Numbered from the stretch's first letter, positions 39,908 through 52,026 are shown. The stretch: DNA of 64,000 bases from Trichoplax sp. H2 (GCA_003344405.1 NOWV01000066.1:248001-312000); one strand, 5' to 3'. Program-made: numbers and translations. The notes: generated from the letters alone by a model not told the origin.

Positions 39908-40590
39908 TTATCCTCTACCGTCCATTTTTCCCAGTGCTATTTACTCGTCTCGACATCCAGATGTCATATACTCGTATAAATTAAATTATTATCCTCTACC
40001 GCATATACTCGTATAAATTATCCTCTACCGTCGATTTCTCCCAGTACTGTTATATTTACTCGTCTCGACATCCAGATGGCATATACTCGTATAAATTAAA
40101 TTATCATCCTCTACCGTCGACTTCTCCCAGTGCGATTTACTCGTCTAGACATCGAGATAGCATATACTCGTATAAATTATCCTCTACCGTCGATTTCTCC
40201 CAGTGCTGTTATATTTACTCGTCTAGACATCCAGATGGCATAAATTATTCTCTATCGTCGATTTCTCCCAGTACTGTTATATTTACTCGTCTAGACATCC
40301 AGATGTCATATACTGATATAAATTATCCTCTACCATCGACTTCTCCCAGTACTATTTAGTCGTCTCGACATCGAGATGTCATACTCGTATAAATTATCCC
40401 AGTATTATCCTCTAGACCTCTACCATCGATTTCTCGCAGTGCTGTTTACTCGTCCGGACATCGCGATGTCATCCATGTACTCGTATCAATTATCCCAGTA
40501 GCATCCTCTACCGTCGATTTCTCACAGTGCTGTTTACTCGCCTGGACATCGAGGTGTCATACTTGTATAAATTATCCCAGTATTATCCTC
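39908..40590. repeat. Minisatellite of 70-95 bp units
   Basis: About eight imperfect units carry the phrases attatcctctaccgtcgatt, tctcccagt(a/g)ctgtt, tttactcgtctcgacatc and cagatg(g/t)catatactcgta. Unit length changes through gain or loss of the ttatat and catatactcgtataaatt blocks. The array ends about 175 bp before the acceptor site of the GATA-like gene. Confidence 0.85.
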
Positions 40591-40766
40591 GATAGTTCAT
40601 TTAGTATGATGTATGCATGCATAATTGCATATACGTCAATTACAGCGGCATCATCCTTTACCGTCAATTTTTGTTCCGTTTACTTTCCGGGAAATTGATA
40701 TGTCTACAATCTATGATATTGCATACAAATTGAAAGTAACTTGACATCGCCTTTTCTCTCCTGCAG

Positions 40767-41433
40767 TTGTACTTCACTGCGCTCCCATCCGGGTGCAAGC
40801 TGTATCGCAATCCGCAATGCGCGTAAGTTAACAAATGGATTAACTCATAACTTCTCTAGAAGAAAAAAGAAGCCTCGCAAGTGTTTTACATCTGCACAAG
40901 AAGATCATTCCATTGTGGTTACATTTACAGTTGACACTGCTGTAAAGGCTGGCCAAGGCCAACATGAGCTACACTTGTCTACTCACTACACTTTTCATAA
41001 CACTTCCAAGAGTGACAATGAAGAAGATCGGATGTCTACATCATCTAAAACAAGTGATTTCTATCAATTTCCATTCGAAACGGATTGCCTTGACACAAGC
41101 GCGCAGTATTGCCTAGTAACAGAGGGATGTCTACAACCATTATCAATTGAAAATATATACCATCAAGAGAATCACCTTGTCCATTGGTGTAGGTCATGTG
41201 GCACAACTCAAACACCGCTTTGGAGGGATATCTCTTTGCAGCCAGATGTCAGAAGAAAATTAATATGGACTAATATTAACAGATATCGATTCTGTAATGC
41301 ATGCGGCATCCGATTGAAAAATTGTAAAATTTACTGTGGAATGTGCTTTTACATTCCTAAAAAGAAGGATCTATCTCAAAACTCTTGTCAAAGATGTAAA
41401 GTAAATCCCTCCGTGTGGAAACAACTTTCTTAA
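40767..41433 (+). CDS. GATA zinc-finger protein, ZGLP1-like
   Basis: The frame is open from a strong acceptor (cttttctctcctgcag, ending 40766) to TAA at 41431-41433. The first ATG in frame is at 41032, giving at least 133 residues; an upstream exon may add more. The protein has CRSCGTTQTPLWR and then CNACGIRLKN, the two halves of a GATA finger. These are followed by CGMCFYIPKKKDLSQNSCQRC, a second C-x2-C-x14-C-x2-C metal site. In the families I know, this second site directly after a GATA finger is typical of vertebrate ZGLP1, a germ-cell regulator. The loop between the finger halves has 31 residues instead of the usual 17-18. A short alternative frame at 40767-40822, flanked by the same acceptor and a GTAAGT donor, leaves the 5' part uncertain. 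Confidence 0.75.
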
Positions 41434-42601
41434 CTGCCGATAGACGTGTATTCGTTAGCGCAGATGAAGAATAGCCGAAACTAGAACATGGATGAAAACT
41501 CTGTACTGTATGTAATCTCTGTCGCTCAACTTTAAAATTTATAAAATCATGCTATCATGCATTTGTACGTGTATAATAATAGGTTGTCATTGTACTATAG
41601 CTACGGACTTAAACTGCTATTTCTGAGCTGTTTATAATAGCTAATTATATTAGCTAACTTCCAACAATATGACTACCTTTTGAGAATGTCATGTATTTAT
41701 TTATTATAATAATAAATTACACTGCATCGCTCTGTTTATATAGTAGGTATATACTAAATGGTAGTTAGAGACATAAATTACTGTTTCTAAGCTGGTTATA
41801 GCATTAACTACAAATAGTATATACGTATAACTTGCCTAGTTCATTATAACTATTATTATCGAAACCATCACGTATCGCTCTGTTCCACCTGTAGCTGTAC
41901 CTTAGTAAATAAAACGATGGTACCGTATACATTTTCTCTAGAAAGAAAGAAAAAACGGAATGTGATTTACGCGATCTCGCTTCAATGTCGAGTTGGTTCT
42001 TTTACTTCCTATATGCTGTAGACTTACTTTGTATGCCTGATGTGTGCAAAACTAGTTCTCATGTTCGCATTCTGGATACCGTACCTATAAAATTTCGCAA
42101 CAGCGCATCCCTGCTGTCTCCCTCCTCAAGTCATACTCTTCGAGAGAGTTGTAATCCTCGCCACTCGGCTATGCGCGAATCACCGGTGAGAATGCGGTTT
42201 CAAATTTGAATTATGAATGAAGCTCTACCATGTAACTACGGAGATAGCTTTTGCAGTTTAGTCAGAGCGTACTTCTAACTGCCAGTAGCGATTTTTTAAG
42301 GATATTTGAATGGATATTTGAATAGTTATTTAATTAATCAGCCAGTTGCAGTACTGTATGGACATTAGTACAATAGCTATACAGTATGCTAGCTAGATTA
42401 CCTTATTAGTATGTATGTATTCAGTGCATTGCCCGCTGATACGCTACCATAGCCAGCGTAGTCCTGTAACGATACTCGACTACTATACCGTATTATACAG
42501 TACGTATACTCATTGACTACCAGATATCAAACTACTGTTCCAAGCTTGCCACCTGGCTTTTGGTCAATTTCTACCTGGACTATGCAGCACCTTTGCTGCT
42601 C
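41434..42601. other. Stretch between GATA-like and Efg1-family genes
   Basis: AT-rich sequence with no splice-supported exon. A plus-strand frame of 74 codons at 41985-42209 begins with ATG and is locally GC-richer near its end. It has no recognisable motif, and I do not call it. Confidence 0.35.
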
Positions 42602-45600
42602 ATGAAGATGGATAAAAATAATCGCAGTACGTCATCACAGAAACCTGCCAGAAGCTTTGCTTCTAAAGCTTCGATAAAGCAAAAAATAAATCCGAAGGAA
42701 ACGAAAAAACCTCTTAAACGGCAAATGAGAGACGCTGAAAGATTACTGAGGAATGTAAGTAAACGCGATCAGTATGCATAAAACGTTATTGCTACGCCAT
42801 CCAGTGCAGAAACTACTTGACTTGATTCTTATCCTGGATAAATCGGACTGCACGGTTATTTTGCATAATCGTCGTGAATAAATAAGAATTTACCATACTC
42901 TCTTGGGTATGGTATTAGCAAAAACTATTCTGATTGAGTAGTTCAAACTTCAGAGTGCTTATCGAGTTACTAAACTCGAATTAAGCTCAGCTGCGGGTTA
43001 GCAATGCATTTTAGAGAGCTGGAAATTTCATTCTCTACTTTGTAGGCTAATATTCCTCTACGAATTGTTACCTGTAGACTGTAGTACATAATAAAGGAAT
43101 TGATAAAATTGAAATATAACAGATTTTCAGTCAAAATACCGTTCTGGTACGTCTATACGAGTACGTGAAAATCGCGATCAACCTACTAGCTTGCACTCTT
43201 ACGGTATATACTATATTGCTAACGATAGTATAATGTATGAACTACAGTAGTTCACTACTGTAATGAAATGATGGGACTCTGACGGCAGTAAAAAGAGCGG
43301 AATCTAAAGATGATGACGTTAAACTCTCCTATTTATTGAAAGTTTATTGACTACTAATTATAGCATACAGAAATGCAACCTATGTTATGCAATACGAACA
43401 TCGTATATTAACTTAAGCAATTACATTTAGCTCCTCAATACCTCTTACATCTGTTGCGGAAGTGATCATGAACTCCAATTTCATTTGTGTTACACGTATA
43501 TGACTGTCAATTATAATTGGCAGTTATAGACGTACAGTATATTGAATTGGCTCGTTTTAGTAATCTACAGTATATCGTGATAATCTCATCACTTCATTTT
43601 AGTTAACGCTTTCAAGATGCTATATTGTAGCCTTCAATCTAGATAAACTACCAATCAACTTTCAATATTTTTCAGTATTTATCGTATTTCTGTCTCGATC
43701 CATCGCGACTTGTACTCTGTATCGAGTATAACAACTTAAGGGAATGTCAGAATAAACACTATGTCAAGTTAGAATTGATGATTGTAAAGATTTCATAAAA
43801 AATACTTCTTGCTATGCTAGTGTAAAAAGTAGTATGATGATCAATTTACACTTTTCATTCAACCTGCCATGCAGTATTCATCTTACTGTGGATCTTATTA
43901 CAGAGGTATAAGCGCTCTTACTACAATCATAGAAATTACTAACACTCTCTGTAATTTATACTATATAAGTTTCATTGCCCAATATAATAATTCAACTATC
44001 ATGGATACTGAAAATAACTATCTCGTTATAAGCTCAACAAGCTTAATCTGAGAGCGGTACAAAAGTTGCTATTGACGATACCATTTTTAACTTTTTAACT
44101 ATTTATGTAGCCAAAGTTGCAGGACAATATTCGTCAAGAAAAAGAGCTATTAATAGAGAAGCTTTCTTCACAACTGAAGCAGAATAAGTCTAAACTAAAA
44201 GCAGCTAAATATGCCAAGAAATATAAAAAAGTGAAATTTTTTGGTAAGCCAATACTGCAAACGTATCATCGTTAGATATTTAGACTAAAGTATTACCTGC
44301 CTGCGAGAGTATACTATCTATCTTTGCATAAGAAATCTAGTTGTGAGTTTTCCGTATTTACTTTCCTAGAAAAGAAAAAGCTAACTCGAAGGTATCTATC
44401 GTTGCGTAAAAAGTTAAAAAACTGCGAAACAGAGGACAGGTTAGAAATGGCTGTCTGTAAAAGTCATAAGCAAATTAAGCAGTAAATACTATTGCATGTC
44501 TAAACATTGCGGTATATTGCATACGATGCTAATTTGATAGACTGTATTATTTTCAACTATGATTCGTAGTGGAGAATTGCATGAAGAAATGAAGCAAGTG
44601 GAAGCTCAGCTGAATTACGTAATAGTAAGCGTCAAAACAACGATTTCATCACACTTAAGTCTACTGTTTTAGCAAATCAGTAACTTTCATCTCACCTAAA
44701 CCTACTACCACAAGAATAGCTATTTCAATAGCGTAATGTAAATTAGAAAATCAACCGATACTAACAGTCATACAGTAAACTGTTTATAGTAATTTTAAAT
44801 TAAAATATTATTGCAATACGTCGTAGTTGCATATACGAGTATAACATGTAAACGGAAGGGAACGACTTGATAGCAAGGTGTATGACTGCAAACTCTTTTG
44901 TAATTATTAGTATTTTCCGCCTGATATTAAATACATTTCCTTATTTCCATCTAAACCTGGTCAAGACGATAAAGTTAATGCAAAGAAAGGTATTCATGTA
45001 TAGTAATTTATTTATATATCTATTCATTATGATAGGCTATGTTGTGCTTGTACTAAATAAAGTATATAATAAATTTATCACAACAGATGAAATTTTCGAA
45101 CAGATTAGTGAGGACGTTACGAATGGAAAACTGCCAGGATATAGTAATTTATTAAACACAGACCCCAAAAGAAATAAGCGCCAAGCGAAGAGACTTACTA
45201 ATAAAGGTTCCAACTCAAAGCAAGAAGACGAGTTTTTTATTGTTGACCGAATGCCTGATGAGGTTAGTATTGCTTTCAGTGTAACTTTGGCTACAAGATT
45301 AAACTTTATTGTACATTTATAATGCATACAGTTAATAAGCCATATTTATGGTATTCATAGTATAGATACAGTGAAACGCTTTCTAAGCAGTAGATGAGAT
45401 ATTCTCTCATTGTGTATTGAATTATAAATTGCATGTCTGTTCTGTTGAATTATAAACTGCATAGCTGTTCTGTAGTCTTATCTATTTATCGTCGTAATTT
45501 GAAATAAAGTTGGACCCGACCTAATAATATGCAATATTGGCTAGTACTTTACTGCACAATGTATGAAAGACTTAACATTATTTTGTATTACAAATTTATT

Positions 45601-45639
45601 TTCTACTTTATCTGAATGTAGGATATCATTGATGGTTGA
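42602..45639 (+). CDS. Efg1-family rRNA-processing protein
   Basis: Seven exons, 42602-42754, 44123-44243, 44370-44439, 44570-44624, 44911-44989, 45087-45262 and 45622-45639, give 223 residues with fully consistent phases. Yeast Efg1 is a nucleolar factor needed for 18S rRNA maturation. The family landmarks appear in order: KKPLKRQMRDAERLLRN near the start, KYAKKYKKVKFFEKKKLTRR in the middle, then LHEEMKQVEAQLNYVIYFP and DIKYISLFPS. The N-terminus is basic, with a Lys/Ser/Thr-rich run that suits a nuclear protein, and the C-terminus is acidic (DRMPDEDIIDG). ATG 42602 and 42608 are both possible starts. Intron 1 (1.4 kb) is much longer than the rest. The final exon has only six codons, so its assignment is less certain. 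Confidence 0.83.
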
Positions 45640-46433
45640 TCCAATTCTGCAATACCAGAACGAACACCTTTGATAATTGTACGATACTTCACATCCTATA
45701 ATTACTGTAACTATATTCTAATAACTCAAAATTTTTATGGCTACAGATAAATAAAAATAATGCTTATCCATAGTTACGAGACTTTTCGAAGACATGTTCA
45801 TACTGTGTAATCTGACAAACTTTTTAACTCCTTAGTACGGCAATCTTTCAACCGTTACAAATTAGGGCTACTTTAGCAGCTATAAATCAAATAATTTACT
45901 CCATTATTTCTTCAATCATGACTTTTATTTACTTACAAATTATCAATATAATGCCAATAAATTGCCATTACATCACACCTTCATTACTGGGATGTATAAC
46001 CGTTTCTCATATGCAAGCTTTGTAATAGAGATTATTAGTTGATTTAGTAGTAGTAGACACGTAGTGTGAGAACTTGAATATGGTCTCAACAATGCCTTGT
46101 AAGGAGAGTAACTTTTAGAGAGATTGAACTGTGTGAAATATCATCAATGAATGTCAGTAATAAATGGAATATTCTGAAAATGCAATGTTACGCAATCCTT
46201 GCATAGCACGAGATATTCTAAAGGTCAAATTTTATTCTTTTTGAAAACTGACAGTGAATTATAATGCTAACGTTAAGGAGTGTTGAAATATTATAACATC
46301 TATCTATCTACCTATCTACAACAATTAGTGTTCTACCAAGGAACAAGAGGCATATTTAAGGTTATTTTGTAGCATAAGCACAAACACAAACGTGGTATAC
46401 CCGATCACACAGCAAAGACAGTGTTGAAAAGTA
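45640..46433. other. Convergent 3' region, no gene
   Basis: The Efg1-family gene (plus) and the EXPERA gene (minus) converge here. The sequence should contain both 3' untranslated regions. A short tctatctacctatctac microsatellite lies near 46300. No exon was seen. Confidence 0.4.
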
Positions 46434-47936
46434 CTATTCATTCTTACTCTTTACGCCTGAAAGAGCACCAGAAAGGTAACTCCAGGTGCTAGCCATAACC
46501 AAAAGGCTCATGACGATCCATATACCGTTGGGGATGTAAAATAACTTGAGAGCAGTTTCAAAATCAACAGCGTTGAGTTGATGTGCACCATTGCAAATAT
46601 CTGTGTACTGGATCAAGAAAACAACTGTTTTCCAAAATGTCATGGTAGACACTACCAATGAAAATATCCAACCCTTGCCACGGCTTGATGAGCCCTAATA
46701 TTAGTAATGTGCATATTATTTTAATACCATAAATCAATATTAAGAAGATGAAATTAGAACAATTCCAAAAATTCTTCAGATTATTGCAGTGTCTTACAAA
46801 GAGTACTACAAAGAGCATCATTACAATTTCTGCCACATTGCACCTTTTAAGAAGTAAAAAGATGAAAAAAAATTTTGAATCACAGACCGAGAAAATGTTA
46901 CTGTTCATTTGTAAATTATTCTGCCACTCTTCACAGACTGTATTCTACTGCACTGTTATCACAATGGCAACCAGAATAGAGTGTTGAAAGTTACGATAGA
47001 TATTCATTTTCATCTGAATTTTTTACTCTACGCAACAATTTAAGGCAGGAATTGCAATGCTTAAACTAAAGCAATAGAATTCCATTTGTATTGTACCATT
47101 ACCAAGCCTGGCCAATGATGAAGGTATCCTCCAAATCTCCATACTTTTTGTCAACGCCTAGGTACAGGGCATCTAATATAATATCAACAATCAAAATGTA
47201 AGCAAATTTGTTCATCTTATCCTGATTGAGTATTTGAGGTTTATTAGCTAAGCATTGATGGTGCTACAGCAAGGATGCTTTATACTAGTATTATGGCTGA
47301 ATCTAACTTAACTCTGTCTACATATCGAAGGAATGACAGCTTGCTTAACCCATTGAAGATTGCCATTATGGCTTACTTTACTCCTTCTGTCCCAGCACAC
47401 CATTCTACGTCTACTCTACTGTACGTATGTTAGACAAGTTCATTGTTTGAATGTAAAGTAAAGCAATCCATGCCAACTATTGCTTCAAGCGCTATCTCTT
47501 ATTTAGGAATACCACGCTCAATCAGTCATGAGTAAGTAGACAGCATCTGATTCCTCATTCAGCATCAAGACTGATCTCTTGTTGTACTCGTACGCTATCT
47601 TGCAGCACCATTAAGCAAAGGGACGAATGTTTACTGTCACCAACTCACATTATGATAGCACTTACATGGGCTGAAGTACTGGCTGTATTTGCCATCTGGA
47701 GGCATGGAATGTGGACGCAATAAGACAAAACTTGCATCCCACGAGCAAATTACTGACGATATGAAAAACCAAACTTTAATCCAAACAGGAAGATCGCGAG
47801 CACCCATCTTGCTAGTAGCCACTTTGTCCGGTAGTATAGAATCCAAAACCAAATAAGCCCAGATGAAGAAAAGACTGCCAGCCAATCCAAGGTAATATTG
47901 AACAAGAAACCGTAGACAACTCGATATGATTGAACC
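46434..47936 (-). CDS. EXPERA / emopamil-binding-type membrane protein (5' end unresolved)
   Basis: Four exons on the minus strand, 47666-47936, 47103-47172, 46798-46843 and 46434-46694, give 215 residues with consistent phases. EXPERA proteins (EBP, TMEM97 and relatives) are four-helix membrane proteins, many acting on sterols in the endoplasmic reticulum. Landmarks are WFFISSVICSWDASFVLLRP with HSMPPDGKYSQYFSPYALY, then LGVDKKYGDLEDTFIIGQAW and CNVAEIVMMLFVVLF. The last exon adds STMTFWKTVVFLIQY and LFYIPNGIWIVMSLL. These give four membrane segments, and the C-terminus ends in a Lys-rich GVKSKNE tail that could be an ER-retrieval type signal. No Met opens exon 1, so at least one upstream exon is missing. 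Which EXPERA member this is cannot be said, and sterol isomerase activity is not implied. Confidence 0.72.
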
Positions 47937-47938
47937 CT

Positions 47939-48111
47939 TTACAGCGCAAGCAGTTTAGAACGCTCTATGATTAGTATGACCACTTTGCCCTGAACGCGGC
48001 CAGAAGCATCCAAGTATTTGGTGTGACCAAGTTTGGTCACGTGATACAGACTTTTGTCCTCAATGACGCAATTAGTTTGCTTCTCACTACGACTGCGCAC
48101 TGAAACATGAG
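47939..48111 (-). other. Coding-like segment of unknown protein
   Basis: A minus-strand frame of 57 codons runs from an AG acceptor (exon base 48111) to TAA at 47939-47941. It includes EKQTNCVIEDKSLYHVTKLG, then HTKYLDASGRVQGKVVIL. Composition and codon use look coding. It could be the last exon of another gene. It could also be the upstream exon of the EXPERA gene, if spliced at GTGGTC (intron about 50 bp), because the phase would fit. I do not recognise the protein. Confidence 0.35.
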
Positions 48112-48210
48112 CTTCTCAGTCTGCCTTGAGTACTGAAGTAAAGGGAAAGTAGGCCGCAACACTCATTCCGTATGGCCGCAGTAGAAGACCTTTAATAGAA
48201 TTATTAGACA

Positions 48211-48441
48211 GAGTCTCTAGATCGCACCTTACTTAATCTTTTTCTTACAGGACAACACTCGGTTGATGATGGTCTTATGCAGTGTGGTGTTCAGGGGCAG
48301 CCATCGGATGGAGTCAAATGTTAATATATTATTCGAGAGTCTCTACCATCGCACCTTAGTCTTTTTCTGACAGGATGACACTCGGTTGATGATGGTCATG
48401 CGCAGTGTGGTGTCCAGTGGCAGCCATCCGATGCAGTCAAA
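48211..48441 (+). repeat. Direct duplication resembling an exon with its acceptor
   Basis: Units 48211-48320 and 48337-48441 are about 85 percent alike. Each has gagtctct, a pyrimidine-rich tract, (tt)acag or gacag, then acactcggttgatgatggtc and gcagtgtggtgt. In the frame DTRLMMV both are open after the AG. The second unit ends at a GTAATA donor (CGATCGAG before it). This looks like a duplicated exon plus intron end, but no parent protein is recognised. Confidence 0.5.
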
Positions 48442-48461
48442 CGACGATCGAGGTAATAGAA

Positions 48462-48701
48462 ATGAATATGGGCGCAGGTGTGGACGGTCGGACGGATGAC
48501 CGTGATGTAGAGACGAGGCTTGAGAACGATCGATCGCGATCAGCCCTGCCCACTGTTCAACTCCATCCGGTTTTAGAAGACATCATGGCTCAAGCTGGCG
48601 CTTTTCGTCTACGATTGATGGCTGTATCCTACTTGTATTCTTGTTTGAAAGCCTTTAACGATATTGATAGATTGTCTAATGATATTCTATTGCTATCTTA
48701 A
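48462..48701 (+). CDS. Small hypothetical protein or exon
   Basis: A 79-codon plus-strand frame runs from ATG 48462 to TAA 48699-48701. It is GC-richer than its surroundings and reads like real protein, for example VQLHPVLEDIMAQAGAFRLR and then LMAVSYLYSCLKAFNDIDRL. The C-terminal half predicts an amphipathic helix. It lies just downstream of the duplicated exon-like units. No family comes to mind, and it could be the last exon of a gene using those units. Confidence 0.4.
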   Translation: MNMGAGVDGRTDDRDVETRLENDRSRSALPTVQLHPVLEDIMAQAGAFRLRLMAVSYLYSCLKAFNDIDRLSNDILLLS

Positions 48702-49487
48702 CCTTACTCGAATTGACTTGAGTTATTGCAACTGTTCATTATTGATCGTATACAGTACATGGATCGACGTTTGCATATCGATCTTAAGCTTGTTGTGATA
48801 GCATCTGCGTTCGACAGTTGATCTACTACATCATGGACGAGGAACGAGTCCTTGACTGTAGAGTGTTCTTTTTTTTTATGGTTATCAACAACTGTATGAG
48901 CAAGCAAGGTGATCGTGATAGCGAAATGTTAGCAATGATGCCTGCTTCGACACGTAACATAGACGTGCAGACTGCCCAGTATATGGAAACTAAATACAAG
49001 AGCACAATCAATGAATCATGCATGGATCGTTCTTCCTACTTGCACAATTCCGTTATGGATGATAACGTGGACAATGTACATCTGCTCTTGGCATCGGATA
49101 TGATCCAAGACCCTGACTGTGTTGTCTTAATAATGTCTCTAAAACATCTACGGTAGAAACCAAAGAAAAGAACATAACCAATGAATCATTGATCCTTCTC
49201 TCGACACGCACGATCTCGTTATAATGTTGTCTCAAAAATGTCTATAAAAGCATCTACGGTAGAAATAAATTCTTCAGTGGTCACAATGATTCGTCAGACA
49301 ATGAAGGAAATACTTGTACTCGACACGAATATTTATTCTCCCTTTTGTAGATAAAGCATCTAGTTTAGTTTCAATTTTCTGATTGGAAAAACTAAAATTT
49401 ATTCTGTTCAAAGCTTCACACTATTATCGTATACTCGTCTACTCTGACAATATTATTATCCTTAATGGAAACACTCTTCCCATTCAG
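48702..49487. other. Stretch upstream of ACAT1
   Basis: This must contain the ACAT1 promoter and its first exon with the start codon, which I could not place. A 112-codon frame at 48818-49156 (plus) has poly-Phe and no family signature. A short direct repeat, aaa(a)catctacggtagaaa, occurs near 49140 and 49250. Confidence 0.35.
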
Positions 49488-52026
49488 ACAAAATGTCAGC
49501 GTTGCCTATCGACTTCCTCCAGAATCAAGGTAAGTAATATTCGCTAGTTTTGCTTAGCGATCAAATGTCATTACAATTACTACAGTCTCGTATATCGAAA
49601 GGATGTGAGTGATGAGTACAATTAGAGCACTGAATGAAACGTGAAAAATATGTTAATACTTCGCACTTAGGAAGTCGTTATTGCTAGTGCAAGTAGGACT
49701 CCTATGGGCAGCTTTCGTAGTTTATTAGCATCTATACCTGCTACTAAACTCGGTTCTATCGCTATTGCCAATGCAATAAATCAGGCAGGTTAGTATCAAA
49801 TTTTTTACTAGTATACACCTGTGGCTAATCCAAAAATATCAACGGTGTAGTTACGGTAATTTTTCAACGTATTTTCAATCAACTTAAATACTAGGCATCC
49901 TTAACGATGATGTCAAGGAAGTCTACATGGGTAATGTCTGTCAAGCTGGATTAGGACAAGCACCCGCAAGACAAGCTGCTCTAGGGGCAGGTTGGTATAG
50001 AACCTTTGCGATTTTCATTGAACTAATTCAGAAATTACTTGTCAATGACTAATCTCCACCTTCATGCACATATTAATAATGATAGACCAAAGTAGATAAC
50101 GAATTTTTTACATTGTATTACGATTTTTAAAGATGATTTTCGAAACCTAATTATCTATCGTTAACGCTTACCATCCTATTTCACTATGATAGGTCTTTCG
50201 GAATCTACCCCTTGCTGCACCATCAATAAGGTTTGCGCCTCAGGTATGAAATCAATCATGATGGCTACTCAAAATCTAGCTGTTGGAGATCAGGTAAGCA
50301 AAATACGCTAGTACTTGACTGTAATAATGAAATTGCTTCCTTACAAAACCTACAATAACTGACCGTAGTAGCAGTATGAATGCAAACCATTCCTCCCTAT
50401 CTTAACAATAGGATGTCATGGTTGCGGGAGGCATGGAAAGTATGTCTCAGGTACCATTTCTGGTTGGCCGCGATGCTCCAAATTATGGCGGAGCTATGAT
50501 GGTGGTATGGTGATATTTATTGTTGCATAACTTATCGCCACTATACAGTATTTCCATTATTAATAAATTATTTTTCGAAAGTATTTAAAGGTAAACGTAT
50601 TTCGTTCTGTAGGATGCTGTAGTTCATGATGGCCTTATTGACGTTTACAACAAAATTCACATGGTAAATCATGATCCAAACAACAACATTATTATAATTA
50701 TTACGATATAAATTAACGCTAGGTTGCAAATAATATTATCTTAGGGTGTTTGTGCTGAAAATTCTGCTAGCAAATATGGTATAAGTCGTGAAGAACAAGA
50801 CAATTACGCAATTGAATCTTACAAGCGAAGTGCTGCTGCCACAGAAGTACGTTATTACTAACCTCCTTGCCAACAATAAAGGATTCTACCCATTCATTGT
50901 ATTGACCAATCACTTAAAATAAACTAATTACATTTACCGGAACTTTAGAGTGGGAAATTTGCATCAGAAATCACCCCAGTAGCTGTATCTAAACGTGGAC
51001 GTCCGGATACTGTTGTATCAGAAGATGAAGAATTTCGTAAAGTTAACTTTGAAAAGTTCACATCCTTAAAAACCGTTTTCAAGAAGGAAAACGGTAAACT
51101 TAACCTAATTGCTACTGTTACTGTAACGCCTATAAAATACATATAAAGTCTAGAATTCTTAGTATGCAATACATCAGGATTTGTACTGAGTTCAATTAAT
51201 TAAAATTATAGGAACCGTCACCGCAGCAAATGCTAGCACCCTTAACGATGGTGCAGCTGCTCTCGTCCTAATGACCAGAGAAGCTGCAGACAGATTGAAA
51301 GTAAAGCCTCTTGCTCGTATACTTGGTAAGCTAAATATATACTTTACTTTCATAGCGATACCTTTCGTAACAATGTCTCTACTCTCGAAATAGAACAAAA
51401 TTACAAATAATTCAATTCTTTATTTAATCATTTATAGGATACGCTGATGCAGCTCACGCTCCAATCGACTTCCCAACTGCCCCAGCACCAGCCATGGAAC
51501 TCGTAAGGAAATCATTCTAGGTCAAAGTATCTCTAAGACTATTGACACTATTCATTACCTATAGGCAATGAGAAAGACCGGTACAACGAAGGATGATTTT
51601 GAAATGATCGAAATCAATGAAGCTTTCAGTGCTGTTGTATTAGCCAACATAAAAGTAACCCACTTTCCTTATGATCTTATTACTTAAATATTAAACATCT
51701 TTAATATTTTATAATTCGTAAATTAGTTATTAGGTTTGGACCCCTCCAAGGTAAACATTGACGGAGGCGCGGTTTCCTTAGGCCACCCAATTGGGTAGGT
51801 TTATGCCATACGAGTATTTTGCACTTAGTAGGAGTAGTATGTGACATTAAAATCAATGATGATATTATTAATATGCAATATCAATTTGTTTCATTCAACT
51901 TGTAGGATGTCTGGTGCTAGAATCGTTGGTCACCTTGCTCATCGATTGACGCCTGGAAGTAAGGGTATGGCCTCAATCTGCAACGGTGGTGGTGGTGCTT
52001 CCGCTATTATTATTGAACGTTTATAA
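49488..52026 (+). CDS. ACAT1: Mitochondrial acetyl-CoA acetyltransferase (thiolase)
   Basis: Thirteen exons: 49488-49529, 49671-49788, 49895-49990, 50193-50293, 50412-50504, 50613-50663, 50745-50846, 50949-51093, 51212-51325, 51438-51502, 51565-51654, 51727-51794 and 51906-52026. They give 401 residues with matching phases. The enzyme joins or cleaves acetoacetyl-CoA in ketone and isoleucine metabolism. Visible motifs are [14 protein letters not shown], the nucleophile Cys in [43 protein letters not shown] and [11 protein letters not shown]. The second catalytic Cys is in [12 protein letters not shown]. The first exon listed reads [12 protein letters not shown], a typical mitochondrial presequence end, and its strong acceptor (cttcccattcag) shows that an upstream exon supplies the start. 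ATG 49493 is out of frame and is not the start. Confidence 0.96.

Noticed and set aside
40741-40766. Start of the GATA-like protein at 40741
   Set aside because: The codon there is TTG, and the sequence up to 40766 is a polypyrimidine tract ending in cag, i.e. an intron end.
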